Positions 49,649-61,053 of a DNA stretch of 64,000 nucleotides are shown piece by piece. The stretch is from Schizophyllum amplum (taxonomy: Eukaryota > Basidiomycota > Agaricomycetes > Agaricales > Schizophyllaceae), in NCBI GenBank assembly GCA_007026445.1, contig VDMD01000041.1, forward strand, positions 186,001 through 250,000, written 5' to 3'. Each line of letters starts with the position of its first letter. Positions within the stretch are counted from its first letter, which is position 1. Below the pieces are notes generated by a model. It saw only the letters and a list, made by a program, of their open reading frames with translations, did not search any database and was not told the origin of the DNA. Position numbers and translations under genes: made by a program.

Positions 49649-50767
49649 TAGTCTGCAATCAAACGCCAGCGGTTTCTGAGGTGAGGGGTATTGTTGCCAT
49701 CAGGTCAAAGCGGATGTCAAAGCGCTGAAGGCCCGCGGCGGACCGGCGCACGCGACGGCTCTGCGCGCTCGACTCTGTTGTTTGCTGTCCAATTTCTGCT
49801 GTCTCCTGTTCATCCACACCCGTCCAATGGAATCATCTCATCGCCGATCCAGCCATTGAGAAAAACAAAGGTATCTACACGAATATTTAGGACTATCTGT
49901 CCCAATATACAGTAGATATAATGGGGTTTCCTCTTTTTGCGCCTATCCTGAGGTCCCTGGCACGAACGCTGCTGTGCAGTGTGCCTCACCGGCACCCTTC
50001 CCAGGTATTGCGTCGCTCCGCCGCTAAATGTGATTGCATTCCTATGATTTTGAATGGAGGACCGCGATACGGCGCCGCCAACAAACGGGCACAAAGATAT
50101 TGGCTTCCAAAGTTGCACCTTGCTTGGTCTGTCTTCGGAAAGCAGGCGGTCAGCAGATAGATCTTATGTCAACATGCAACAAAACTTGCAGAGCAATGCC
50201 GTCGCTACAAGGGTTAGTATCACAGCAGACACGAATATGGCTGTGAGCTGGCCATGTATTCATTCCCTTGACCTATTACAAAGTCACAACGGCCTCGTTG
50301 CGTCCATGGGGGAGCTCAAGTCCCACTGTATCACGTTGACCAGCTTGCAGGGACGTGCAGTACGTTGAACAGCGACAAGGGGGCGGAAGAGGGGCGGACA
50401 AGGACGCGTCTAAATTACGCGCGGTACAAGCGAGTGTCAAAGCGTCGAGCCTCACGTGATGAAAAACCGGCCGACATGCCAGACGCCCGCATTTGATTAG
50501 TCTCCCGTAGGCAGACGTTCCGCAAGGAACGTCTGCTATCAAATGCGGGCGTCTACGGTAAGCCGGAGCTGCACGGCAAAAATCGCGTTTGACCGGCCGT
50601 GATGGCAAGATCAAGGGATCGAATCCGCGTGCGCGCAGACTTTTGAAAGTACTTTCCTTGGCTTTTTCTGGCCCGGACAGCCCCAAGTGCCCTCCATGCA
50701 GCCCCTAATTGACGGTAAAAGGTTGAAATTCGCTGAGATAGGCTCAGAAACGTCGAATCCGAGGTCG
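49649..50767 (+). repeat. Left arm of the foldback element
   Basis: Inverted counterpart of 51212-52330, identical by eye. It contains an internal hairpin (50481-50554): AGACGCCCGCATTTGAT and its complement enclose a 40-base module with the inner palindrome GCAGACGTTCC-GCAA-GGAACGTCTGC. Confidence 0.88.
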
Positions 50768-51211
50768 GAAGAGGTCTCGGCAAGTGCCGAAACAGCGTGC
50801 CCTGCGGCGGATGCCGATAAGTCACGCGATACGATGTTGAAGTTACTATAGTTAGTCGCAACCACGAGTAGCATACTTTTGCAGAGGCGCGTGTGGCTGC
50901 GCACTTCTCATAACTTTTGACTTTACTTACGGGACTAGCACGCATTAATGCTTGTATCTGGGCTACAGAGACGGCTCTAAATAGATATCGACTTCAATCT
51001 ACCATGTAGACCCATCCGAGGCCTTACTGCTATACATTGTAGCTCAAGCTCTTCAGTAAGTAATTCAAACAGATACTAGTGCCCTCAAGGATGTTCTATG
51101 CTAAGAAGAGACCACTTCGCGTGTCCAACAAGGCAGGATTGCTACCGTGGGAAACACCTTCCTCAGAGATCAGCAAGCCCACGTCGTCTCGGCGTTTGCC
51201 GAGATTTCCTT

Positions 51212-52330
51212 CGACCTCGGATTCGACGTTTCTGAGCCTATCTCAGCGAATTTCAACCTTTTACCGTCAATTAGGGGCTGCATGGAGGGCACTTGGGGCT
51301 GTCCGGGCCAGAAAAAGCCAAGGAAAGTACTTTCAAAAGTCTGCGCGCACGCGGATTCGATCCCTTGATCTTGCCATCACGGCCGGTCAAACGCGATTTT
51401 TGCCGTGCAGCTCCGGCTTACCGTAGACGCCCGCATTTGATAGCAGACGTTCCTTGCGGAACGTCTGCCTACGGGAGACTAATCAAATGCGGGCGTCTGG
51501 CATGTCGGCCGGTTTTTCATCACGTGAGGCTCGACGCTTTGACACTCGCTTGTACCGCGCGTAATTTAGACGCGTCCTTGTCCGCCCCTCTTCCGCCCCC
51601 TTGTCGCTGTTCAACGTACTGCACGTCCCTGCAAGCTGGTCAACGTGATACAGTGGGACTTGAGCTCCCCCATGGACGCAACGAGGCCGTTGTGACTTTG
51701 TAATAGGTCAAGGGAATGAATACATGGCCAGCTCACAGCCATATTCGTGTCTGCTGTGATACTAACCCTTGTAGCGACGGCATTGCTCTGCAAGTTTTGT
51801 TGCATGTTGACATAAGATCTATCTGCTGACCGCCTGCTTTCCGAAGACAGACCAAGCAAGGTGCAACTTTGGAAGCCAATATCTTTGTGCCCGTTTGTTG
51901 GCGGCGCCGTATCGCGGTCCTCCATTCAAAATCATAGGAATGCAATCACATTTAGCGGCGGAGCGACGCAATACCTGGGAAGGGTGCCGGTGAGGCACAC
52001 TGCACAGCAGCGTTCGTGCCAGGGACCTCAGGATAGGCGCAAAAAGAGGAAACCCCATTATATCTACTGTATATTGGGACAGATAGTCCTAAATATTCGT
52101 GTAGATACCTTTGTTTTTCTCAATGGCTGGATCGGCGATGAGATGATTCCATTGGACGGGTGTGGATGAACAGGAGACAGCAGAAATTGGACAGCAAACA
52201 ACAGAGTCGAGCGCGCAGAGCCGTCGCGTGCGCCGGTCCGCCGCGGGCCTTCAGCGCTTTGACATCCGCTTTGACCTGATGGCAACAATACCCCTCACCT
52301 CAGAAACCGCTGGCGTTTGATTGCAGACTA
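51212..52330 (-). repeat. Right arm of the foldback element
   Basis: Inverted counterpart of 49649-50767. The internal hairpin is mirrored at 51425-51498. Divergence from the left arm begins at about 51211, where the spacer still shows weak similarity (CTCGGCAARYGCCGARAC), so the original palindrome may have been longer. Confidence 0.88.
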
Positions 52331-52379
52331 GCATTTGATAGCAGACGTTCCTTGCGGAACGTCTGCCTAAGGGAGACTA
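52331..52379 (-). repeat. Third copy of the 49-bp hairpin module, at the element's right end
   Basis: On the minus strand it reads TAGTCTCCCTTAGGCAGACG and onward, the same as the module at 50498-50546 except for one base (T for G). It contains the perfect 11-bp stem GCAGACGTTCC/GGAACGTCTGC. Confidence 0.85.
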
Positions 52380-52514
52380 CGCTGAGGGCAGGTTGGGGCA
52401 GCGAACTGCAGCGCATCGGTCAGACGGGACTTACAGATAATTACATACATCGCCTCCTCCGCTAGGGAGCCTCCTACGATTCCAAGCCGCAGTACAGTGT
52501 TCAGATATGCTGCC

Positions 52515-55362
52515 TACTCGAATGGTATAGGGATCTCGTCAACGTGCTTCGCCGCGAAATGTAGCGTCCAGCTCTTCAGCAGTCGTCTCGAGTTCACCTC
52601 GTCGCCCGTCAACCTACGCGCGACATCAGTAAGTTGCACTGCCCAACAAGAGAAGCAAAGTTACTCACCCAGGTGCCCCATACGTGAGCGGGGAGAGGTA
52701 CATGAACATCGAAATCAGCGCGAATGTCACTATGCCGAGGCCCACGACGCCCTTCGTGCCCAAATCCGCGTATTGCGATGGCCGCGCGCGCGTGTTCGGC
52801 CCACGCTCCGAGATAGGGTAGTTGATCGACTCCGAGAGGATGAAGCTGAACACAGAGCCCGCAACCATCGCCGACGCCAAGTGCGACGGGAGGTAGTGGT
52901 GGATGAACAGCTGGCGGCTCATCAGGAAGAAGGGGAAGTAGTGCACGGCCCAGAAGAGCAGGAAGAAGCCCGTGCTGTTCCATAGCCGGTTACGGACAGC
53001 TGGGATGAACGTCAGATGCGGGTTCAGACGGCAGAAAATCAGGACGCCTCACCGTCGGGAATGGGGTCAGCAGCGCGACGGCGCGCGAGAAGGTCGGCGC
53101 CGAGGATGCCGACGAAGATGGACAGGCCAACAACGCATATCCACCAACCGACGAGGTTGCCGATAAGGTAAATCTGCTTCTGGGACTCGCCCTCCGTCCA
53201 GAAGCTTATACCGCTAATGAGGAACGGCCAGTTGATCGGGCTGCTGGCGTAAGGGTGGGACTGGGTCAAGCCAGCGTTGTGCGCGAGCATCAAACCCTGC
53301 AGTTCCGCCCATTTCCTGATGAAGCTCATGCGCTTCGGCGCCTTGTCCTTCTTCTCGCCGATACGCTCGTATACATCTTGCTGAGCTGGGGCCGATGTAA
53401 GATATGCGGGTGATTGAAGCATAACGAGACTGTCGCTTACCGTCTCCATCGATGATCTGGTCGACATACCAAGTAGCAGACCTATCCGACGCCATCTTGT
53501 TGCCGTTCACCTCCTGCTGCTTGTACGCCCAATCGGGAAGATGGTTCGCGTACGTCCAGAGCGCAACCTTGGTTGCAGCATGCACGAGCTTGAAGTAGCC
53601 GGACTTGCTCTTCCAGGCCTCGCCATCGAATCCGTCGATGAGCTGGAGGTAGAACAGGGTGTCGTTGTAACGAGAGATATCGTCCTTCGAGACGGTGGTA
53701 AACTCTTGATTCGTGGGCATGAGGGGCGATGCGACGTCGTGCGTAAGAAGGAGTGTGTCGGTCTCGACATGGCGAAGTTGGATAAGGTCGTCGTTGCGCA
53801 CGATCCGGCCGCGGCCAGTCTCGGGAAGTGCCTTCGTAGGGATTATTTGCCAGTTGTTGTTGGTGTCGGCGTGTGCGTAGCCGGTGACCTGCTGCCCTGC
53901 GGATTTGTTACACACTGTTGAGCGGAATCAGCGGGGAGTGCAGCTTACCTTGACTGCTGATACGGCCATCATCGTAGCGCAACGGGTAGTGCGCGTCATG
54001 AGAGTGCAAGAAGACTTTCGTGTCCTTGTGCTTCATAGTGACCACGTCGTAATAACGTATCTCTAGAGTGCTTATCAGCAATGAGCTCTAACAGAAGATA
54101 GCAAGGGCTTACCTTGACTGTTCAATAGCAGTTCGTTGCCCACCAAGGTCTCCTGGAATGCTGGGCTCATGAACGTGTCGCCTGGACCGGTGTTACGGAG
54201 GACTTTGAAGTGGACCCAGAAAAATGACAGATAGATGATGAAAGGAATGAGGATAAAGCCCAACGCTCGCGCCGCAAAATGTCTCCAGAAATATTCCTTA
54301 AGAAGACGTGAGGGCCATTGTAGGCATGGAAAATTTAAGACGTACCATGGTGTGACCTTCCTTGCGCACGTCCAGGATGTCCCAAAGGTCAATAAGGACG
54401 GCAATGCCGACGCTCACTACGCAGAGAATGCCGTTGACCTTGGACCCCCACGCGCAGGCCATCATGACACCGGTGGATATCAGCCAGAACCACCACATTT
54501 GAGTGAACTCTCTGAAGGCAAATAAGCAGGGACAGGGGAGGGGGAGGGGGGCGGACGCACAGGTAGCGGTGCTTCATGAACTTGATGTAGCAATACATAG
54601 TGGCCGTAACAAAGAAGATGAGCGTCGCGTCGAGGAGAATAAGACGAGATTGCGCGATGTGAGCGTTGTCTGTACCGATTTAGCATGTGTAGATAGCGGA
54701 TATGTGCACGACGCACCAAAGCATATAAGAACAGCCGAGAAGGCAGCCGCCACTGTCGAATGTCCACATTCCTTCATGATCAAGTACACCAGAGGGACCG
54801 TAGCCGTGCCCAACAATGCCGGAAGCATGCGCATACCCACGTAGGGGACATTGTTGGCAATGTAGCTGTCCCCAATGTTTTCGAACTCGAAGCTGCCGTC
54901 GAAACCCACGAACCAGCCCGCTAATCCGAAGAGAAGCTTCGCAAAGGGAGGGTGCACATCGAAGTAATACGAGCGCTGGAGGTAGTACGCGGCGAACTTG
55001 CCAAAGTGGACTTCGTCGAACCTGGGCGACGCGTCAATATGGGGACGCGAGGCGCGTAGGATGGGACGCACACTACTTGGTCGGGATTGCCGATCTTGTA
55101 GAGGCGCAAGCAAAGGGTAACGATGGTTATGAGAGAGATAGCAATTATGCTAGACTGTTTTGTGTCCAGAAGCTGCTCAATCTGGCTGCGGCGTCTCTGG
55201 AAAAAGGGAGCTTGGTGAACAATGCGCGCGCGCGGGTTCGGTTGGATTGCGCACTGGGTTCTGGTACACGTCGTTGACGTGTTCGTCGTTCTGGACAAAG
55301 TCATATGGGACGTCTTCGCCCTCGTCGGGGATGCGCTGCCGCAGTTTGACTCGCTGAGCCAT
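52515..55362 (-). CDS. PMT4: Dolichyl-phosphate-mannose:protein O-mannosyltransferase, PMT4 subfamily
   Basis: Exon 1 encodes MAQRVKLRQRIPDEGEDVPYDFV. A 71-nt intron joins it to RRRSQIEQLL. The GT39 core has SLITIVTLCLRLYKIG, then FDEVHFGKFAAYYLQRSYYFDVHPPFAKLL (catalytic acidic loop), MKECGHSTVAAAFSA and CAWGSKVNGILCVVSVG. Then GDTFMSPAFQETL and MIR repeats (TKVFLHSHDAHYPLRYDD, QQVTGYAHADTNNNWQI, LRHVETDTLLLTHDVAS). C-terminal helices include FLLFWAVHYFPFFLMSRQLFIHHYLPS. The FMSPAFQETL and HSH...YPLRYDDGR features point to PMT4 rather than PMT1 or PMT2. It works in the ER, attaching mannose to Ser/Thr of membrane and wall proteins. Stop TAG at 52515-52517. Confidence 0.94.
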
Positions 55363-56557
55363 GATGGAGGGAAGTGAGAGGTTCGCTTGAACAGAGCACG
55401 GAGGCGAGCGCGTCGTGTCTCCATTTCGCACGCGCACGTGCAGACAATGTGGCACCATTGTTCAACTTCTGAAATCTCCAACCGCCGTCCCACTGCCGAG
55501 AACACACGAAGCCATGACTGTAGCCGACAATCTGCTGTCCGGGACACGCAGATAACGGTATATTGTAATGGATATACAGTACAAGTTATAGTGGTAGACT
55601 GCTGAGGCTGGATCCGTACTCGCCACTATAATTCAAGGATCGCGATGGGACAGGGGAGCAGTCATCGTACTCGGGATGCAGACACAAAACGGGAGGAGGC
55701 AGAAACGGAACATAAGGCGAGATAGTGTAATAAGATAGCGCATGGAAGTCATTCATCCGGTATATATCCACAAACCAACGGTAGTTTCTGAAGACTGATA
55801 GATAAAGTAGTCTGCAGCGTAAAAGAGAATCCAAAGCGAGTGAGAGGTAACACAACAAATACACACTACCAGAGGGGGAAGTAAAGAGGCAAAGTACATG
55901 TGAGGTCGCTCGGAAGAATATGTGCAGCGGCGACAGGTATAAACGAACGTAGAGAGGTTAAGGAGCGAATGGGTTGATGATGATCATGCTTGAGAAATAA
56001 GGAAAGGTAAAGACACATACAGAGACCAGCCTCCGATACGCGAGGACACGGGCAGCCGAGCGCCCATGGGATGCCGTAAGAGCCTGCACGGTTCCGGCGA
56101 GAGTGCGGCCTGATCACGTCTGTGAGCTTGTGTGGAGCGTCATGAACGTTTTAGAAGGGGATAACGCGGTGGAATAGCAATGGCATCAAACGGAATCAGA
56201 CATGGCGATTGCAACATCAACCCCGCGGGCGTCAACATCGACTAGATCTGCTGATCCGGGCCAGATGTACAACACCATCCTGCTTTATCCCTACTCGGCC
56301 AGCGCAGCGGGGATAGCATCGCAGTGGTCAAACAGGCACGGGCTAGGCGAAACAAGAACTGTCCCACCGCAGAGCTTATAAAGACGCCAACGTCTGCGAA
56401 GTCCCAAAGCCTTCCTCTCCCTTTCCCCCTCCCCATCGGTGCCCACGACAATCGACCTCATCCACCCGCCAAGACAGAAGAAGCAGACATCGAATGCTCA
56501 CCCCGCATCCACGACCCAGCACCCAGCTCCAAGGCATCTAGCTCCTCGATTGACTAT
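55363..56557. other. Intergenic, no feature seen
   Basis: About 1.2 kb between PMT4 and the 3' end of the disordered-protein gene. AT content is a little higher than in the genes. Only short frames. Confidence 0.35.
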
Positions 56558-59500
56558 TCACAAAGGCATCGGCGGCGCAGCTCTCTTCTGCACCTGCGAC
56601 GGCGTCCGCAGGGCGCCCCCGCCTGTGCGAGAGCTCCTGTACACCATGCCCGTGCCCGTTCTGGGCCTCAGCTTGCCATCCGGGCCCACTGGGTTCGGTG
56701 ACGAAGGCGCAGTACTTGGCGAGGCTGGCGACGGCAACCCGCTATGCCCGGCAGGCAACGAGCGCGCAAGACTCGGCAACCCGCTGTATGGCGTCGCGGG
56801 CGTCTCGAGTGACGCGCTAACCCGAGGGACCGGCACCGCTGGGCGGTCGCCGCCAACACGCATCGGGAGCTGAAGTGGCCGTGGGCTGCGCGTCATCTCC
56901 ATGGGCCTATGGGTGGGTAATGGCGGCGCCTTGGTGGATGGTGGTGCGGGTATAGAGTTGCCTGCAAGACGGGGTTAGACGACACCTCGAGACCACATAC
57001 GAGCAGCACTCACTGCCAAAGCTGGGTCTCCGCATCCTCGACTCCGGCGTGGACGAGCGCGACTTCATTTCTGACGTGGACATGTGCGTTTTCGTCTCTG
57101 ACGTAGACGCGCGAGGCCTTGCATCGGGTGTACTCTTCATGCTGGCTATTGACGTCGTCTTCCGGACGCTTTTCTGCGACGCCGCGCGACGCACACTGTT
57201 ACTAGCCGTGCTCCCTTGCCGCCGGATACTGCCTATACTTGGTATCCTCGGCAGATCCTAAAAAGCCCGTCAGCCGTAAGCCTCATTCAAACCCTAACAA
57301 GCGAACGCACCTTGTTCCGGTTATAGGAGCCGGCGTACGTCGGCGTAACCTCGTCGTCCGCAGGCGTGTCCGGGAGAGATATGCTGGCCGTGGAGTCGCT
57401 AGACGGCGTGCCTTCACTACGCTGCCCGTACGCCTCGTGTGCGCGACTTCGCACGGGCGCGGGTTGGCTCAGCGCTTTCCAGCTCTTCGACCGCCCAAAC
57501 TCATCCGCTTCCTCTTCAGCATCCTCTTCGTCAAACTCCGTCAAAACACTACTATTATGGGTGCGGCAGAGCCCGGGATAGCGGTTCTTGTACCCACTCG
57601 ATCGCGAGGAGGTGCGAGACAGGGCCCCGAGCGACTTTGAAGTAGGCATACTGGACGTGCTCCTGACCGATGGAGATTTGGACGTCAAGCTCCGTGTAGT
57701 CGGTGTTCTTGATGACGGCGCATCCTCGTCAATCGAGCCTAGACTCAGCGTCGAAGCAGTCCGCAAATTTGACGTCGACAGCGAGCGGGAGAGGGTGATT
57801 TTCGATACGCGGCGTGTGAAAGGTGAAGGCGCGTCCTCATCTTCACTGTCACTCCAGCCAAGCCCGGTCGTCAAACCAAGACCGCCTCGCAAGAGTTTGC
57901 CGTCACGATGACGTACTCGGCGAGTAGGCGTGTCTCGCGTGTCCTTGAGTATGGAAGACGTCGACACAGCTGCGAAAGGTGCTTAGTACACAAATTGCCA
58001 CTAAAAGAACAAAGAAACGCACCGCTAGCAAAGCTCATGACGCTACCGCGCCCCTGCGCCCCAAGAATGTCCTCCTCCTGTTGTTGAAGGACTTTGGAAT
58101 TCGGAGAAAGGACACCATCCCGAACCATCATCTTCCTACAATGTCGCGTCAGCCACCCAATGCAAGCCCAACAAAGTACTGATACTCACGACAATGGAGT
58201 GTGCAAGTCGATGCTCGACCCATCACTCTCCTCGTCCGACTCAACCACCTCATCGTAGAACGGACCCTCGCCCTCGTCGTCGCTACGAACAGCTTCGACG
58301 GCGAATGCATCCGGCCTCTTGTCTCTGCGCCCGCTGCCCTCACTCGCGTCGCTCGCCTGCCCATCCAGCATCATCTCCATCTCTGCAAACAGCTGCTCAT
58401 CGTCCGGATGGATCCCACCATACGGATTGCTCGCATCACCCTGCATGGAATGCATGGAGCGCCGCAGCGACTCGAATGGACTCGCGCCCCGCCTCGCAGA
58501 GCGCGCATCCCCGCGCGTAGACGTAGACACCGACGATGGCGAGCGCTCAACAGTCAGCAGGCTCTCCTGCCCGCTGGTGTTGCCGCTCGCGTACGGATCG
58601 TTCGAATTCGAGCTGTCTCGCTTGTAAGCCGAGTCGCGTACGCCGTAGGCGCTGAGCGAGAAGGCCGACACGGTGCTGTCTCGGGCACGGTCGGCCGCCG
58701 CCTGTGAGGATGCACGCTCCTGCTTTATAGGCCGACTAAAGCTGGAGGGGGGCGGCGGGGGAATGTCCTTCGAGCGCTTGGCGCGGGCATAGGGCGTATC
58801 GGCACCAAATGACTTGGCGTGAGGGCGTCGCGCGCGTGCGTCGTCGCTGGCGTATGAAGTGCTGCTTTCCTTTGAATATCGCGCGCTGCTTCGACTTGGC
58901 CCAACGCTCTTCGAAGACGCGCTACGTGCCAAACTCTTTGTGGATGCGCTTCGTGCTAAGCTCTTCGACGACCGCTTCGGTTTAGGCGTTCGCTCGATAA
59001 TCTCGCTGATGTCAGGCGAGTCCCTACCGTCCGTGCCAGAAATGAGTGCTGCTGCCACCTTCTTCGGCTTGCCTAGAGTTCGGCCTCTTGGTGTACTTGT
59101 GACGGCGTTTTCCGTAGGTTGTGGCTGCTCCGACATAGACCGCGAGAGGATGGGCCGCACTGGACTAGGAGGTATATCCATGAAGTCCACGCGGGACCGA
59201 AGACTCTCCTTGTGTCCTCGACTACGGGATCTTGCGCTGCGTAGCTCGCGATGCAGGGCAATCGGGTCGGAGGGGGATTTGGGCATTGGAGAAGGGCAGG
59301 CGGATGTGTTTGGCGAGGGCAGTGTAGACGGTGGTGTGGATGTTGAGGTGTTTAATGCAGACGATACGGAGAATAAGGAAGTATTTGGACTTGGCTTGCG
59401 AGTGAAGGACGCGCTCAGGACGTCCTCGCTGTCGTCGGCCGGGTCATGACGCACCTCGCTGATTCCGGAAAGGGGAGGGGAGGGAAATAGGGCAGATATG

Positions 59501-60203
59501 TTGGAGTGAGTGGAGGACACCGACTGGCGCGGTTGCTTATGCGTGTCGATGGAGGGCATCGGTCGAATGGGAGTGTCTATGGAGGGACGGGGAGAAAGAC
59601 CCTCGAAGTAGTCCTGCCTGGAGTAACGCCATCAGTCTCTCATGAGGGATCCTCACTCGTGGATACACGTACCTGGCAGGCGCGAATCTATGCTCGGAGG
59701 ACCTGCCCGACCTGTCACGGCGTCAATATCTCGCGATATACAAGAAGGACAGAGACGCACCGAACGCTCTCCTTCCCCAGACTCCGTATGCTCGCACTGT
59801 CTGAAGTACTCTTCCGGTTACTTGACGACAGTAAGAGACATGGCGCGTCAGAATGTGGAACCGGAGGTAGGGGCTGGGAAGGGGGCAGAGATGGCGGTGG
59901 GTTGGCGTGCGGCAATGGCGGCGACTGCGCCAGGGGCGAAGGTATGTGCTTGGGAGGGCTGGTTGCCGAACCGCCGCTTAGCGTGGAGATGAAGGAAGTG
60001 GGCGGGGTGTAGTACGCCGACAGCGGGGTCGTTGGCGTGGTCGCCTTCCTTGGCGGCGAGCCGGCGTGCTGAGGTATTTGCAGTGACCCGGGTGTCGTGG
60101 GCGTCGCCGGTATGAAGGTAGGCGGGGCCGGGAAGGACTCGAGGAGACGGGGAACGCCCTGCCGGCGCTTGGGCGATCTTGAGTCGGCTGGAGGCGAGCT
60201 CAT
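56558..60203 (-). CDS. Large Ser/Pro-rich, mostly disordered protein
   Basis: Start ATG 60203 (MSSPPADSRSPKRRQGVPRL). A proline-rich first exon (LLESFPAPPTFIPATPTTPGS) is followed by a very long exon (58186 to about 59610) rich in Ser, Arg and Pro, with a near-perfect short repeat, KSLARSAS-TKSLARSAS-SKS. Conserved-looking islands: GGIHPDDEQLFAEMEMMLDG, KLLRGGLGLTTGLGWSDSEDEDAPSPFTRRVS, and near the end KLRPRTGTGMVYRSS. The last ends at AAPPMPL and a stop at 56558. No catalytic domain is seen. The phosphosite-rich composition and RTGTGMVYR motif suggest a regulated scaffold, perhaps cortical or cytoskeletal, but this is a guess. Confidence 0.7.
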
Positions 60204-60998
60204 GGCTGTCGTTGGGCGTGTCGTGGGTGCTCCTGGCTGTCGTTGAGCTGTCTATGGCGAGCAAGATGTCGTATCCGGACTGATGTTGTTGTGTATAGAC
60301 CGTGTGATCCTCCGTGGGTGCGCCTGTCCCGTGATTGGTGCAGCGCTGAACAGAGGAGGATGATGACGGCTCTAGCTCAGTCCCGTCGCCCGCCCAAGAC
60401 GCGTTAGAGCCCTGTCAGAGCCCGAGTCTCATCCACAGCGAGTCAACGACCCTGGATAAATCGCGGAGGAGGCGCTGGCGAAAATGGAAACCGCGGCAGT
60501 TTCCGAAAAATGTTTTCAAATGTCTCCTCTGAATCGGACTCCGATCCCGTCCCGTTGATCAACTTATCTCTCAATTGTCTTTGACCTCGACGCAGTCTCC
60601 TTCAAGTTCTACTTAAGTTCTATAGAGCGCAACGCCAGGAAGCTGAAGGCCAACTCTGCACCCACCGACATACACAAAGCGCCTCGGCAGCATCAGGTTG
60701 ATTAAGCCCAAGGGTCCAAGGGGCGTAGTGGAAATGAAGTCAACTCGACCCTTCGCGGCACCCAGGTCCTGACATGATGCTGAAGGAACAATCAGGCCAC
60801 GAATATCTGCATTCAGAGAATGAATCGACAGTATCGATGAGTGGATATGCAACTCTACTTCATCAAGGACTTCACTTCGATTACAAGGGCCCGACTGAAT
60901 TGTCATTCGTGGGCAGTGCCGCCACCGCGGGCAGTTGAGTTGGTAGCCACGTGACACGCCGAGCAATGACCTCACGCGACTCTCACGCGCCCACGCAA

Positions 60999-61004
60999 AC
61001 GCGT
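60999..61004. promoter_or_regulatory. MCB motif ACGCGT upstream of the Rtt106-like gene
   Basis: A perfect ACGCGT 50 bp upstream of the ATG at 61054. Another copy lies at 60399-60404, closer to the divergent disordered-protein gene. Confidence 0.45.
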
Positions 61005-61053
61005 CGACCAAGCTTCTCCTCGACCATCGCGTCCACAGTAAGCTGCTACGCCG

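Larger units (their letters stand above)
49649..52379. mobile_element. Foldback-type transposable element, 2.73 kb, with ~1.1-kb inverted arms
   Basis: Bases 49649-50767 and 51212-52330 are inverted copies of each other; every segment I compared is identical, and mirrored positions always sum to 101979. A spacer of about 444 bp separates them. Ends read TAGTCTGCAATC (left) and GGGAGACTA (right). The 9-mer CGCTGAGGG flanks both sides (49640-49648 and 52380-52388), a 9-bp target duplication as in Mutator-like elements. The right end has 49 extra bases (52331-52379) that are not mirrored at the left end. No transposase motif is visible; the mirrored frames of up to 136 codons resemble nothing. 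So it is best seen as non-autonomous. It sits 126 bp beyond the PMT4 stop. Confidence 0.9.

Noticed and set aside
50276..50686. 136-codon frame, present identically at 51293-51703
   Set aside because: It is duplicated only because the arms are inverted copies; no family resemblance and it spans the hairpin module.
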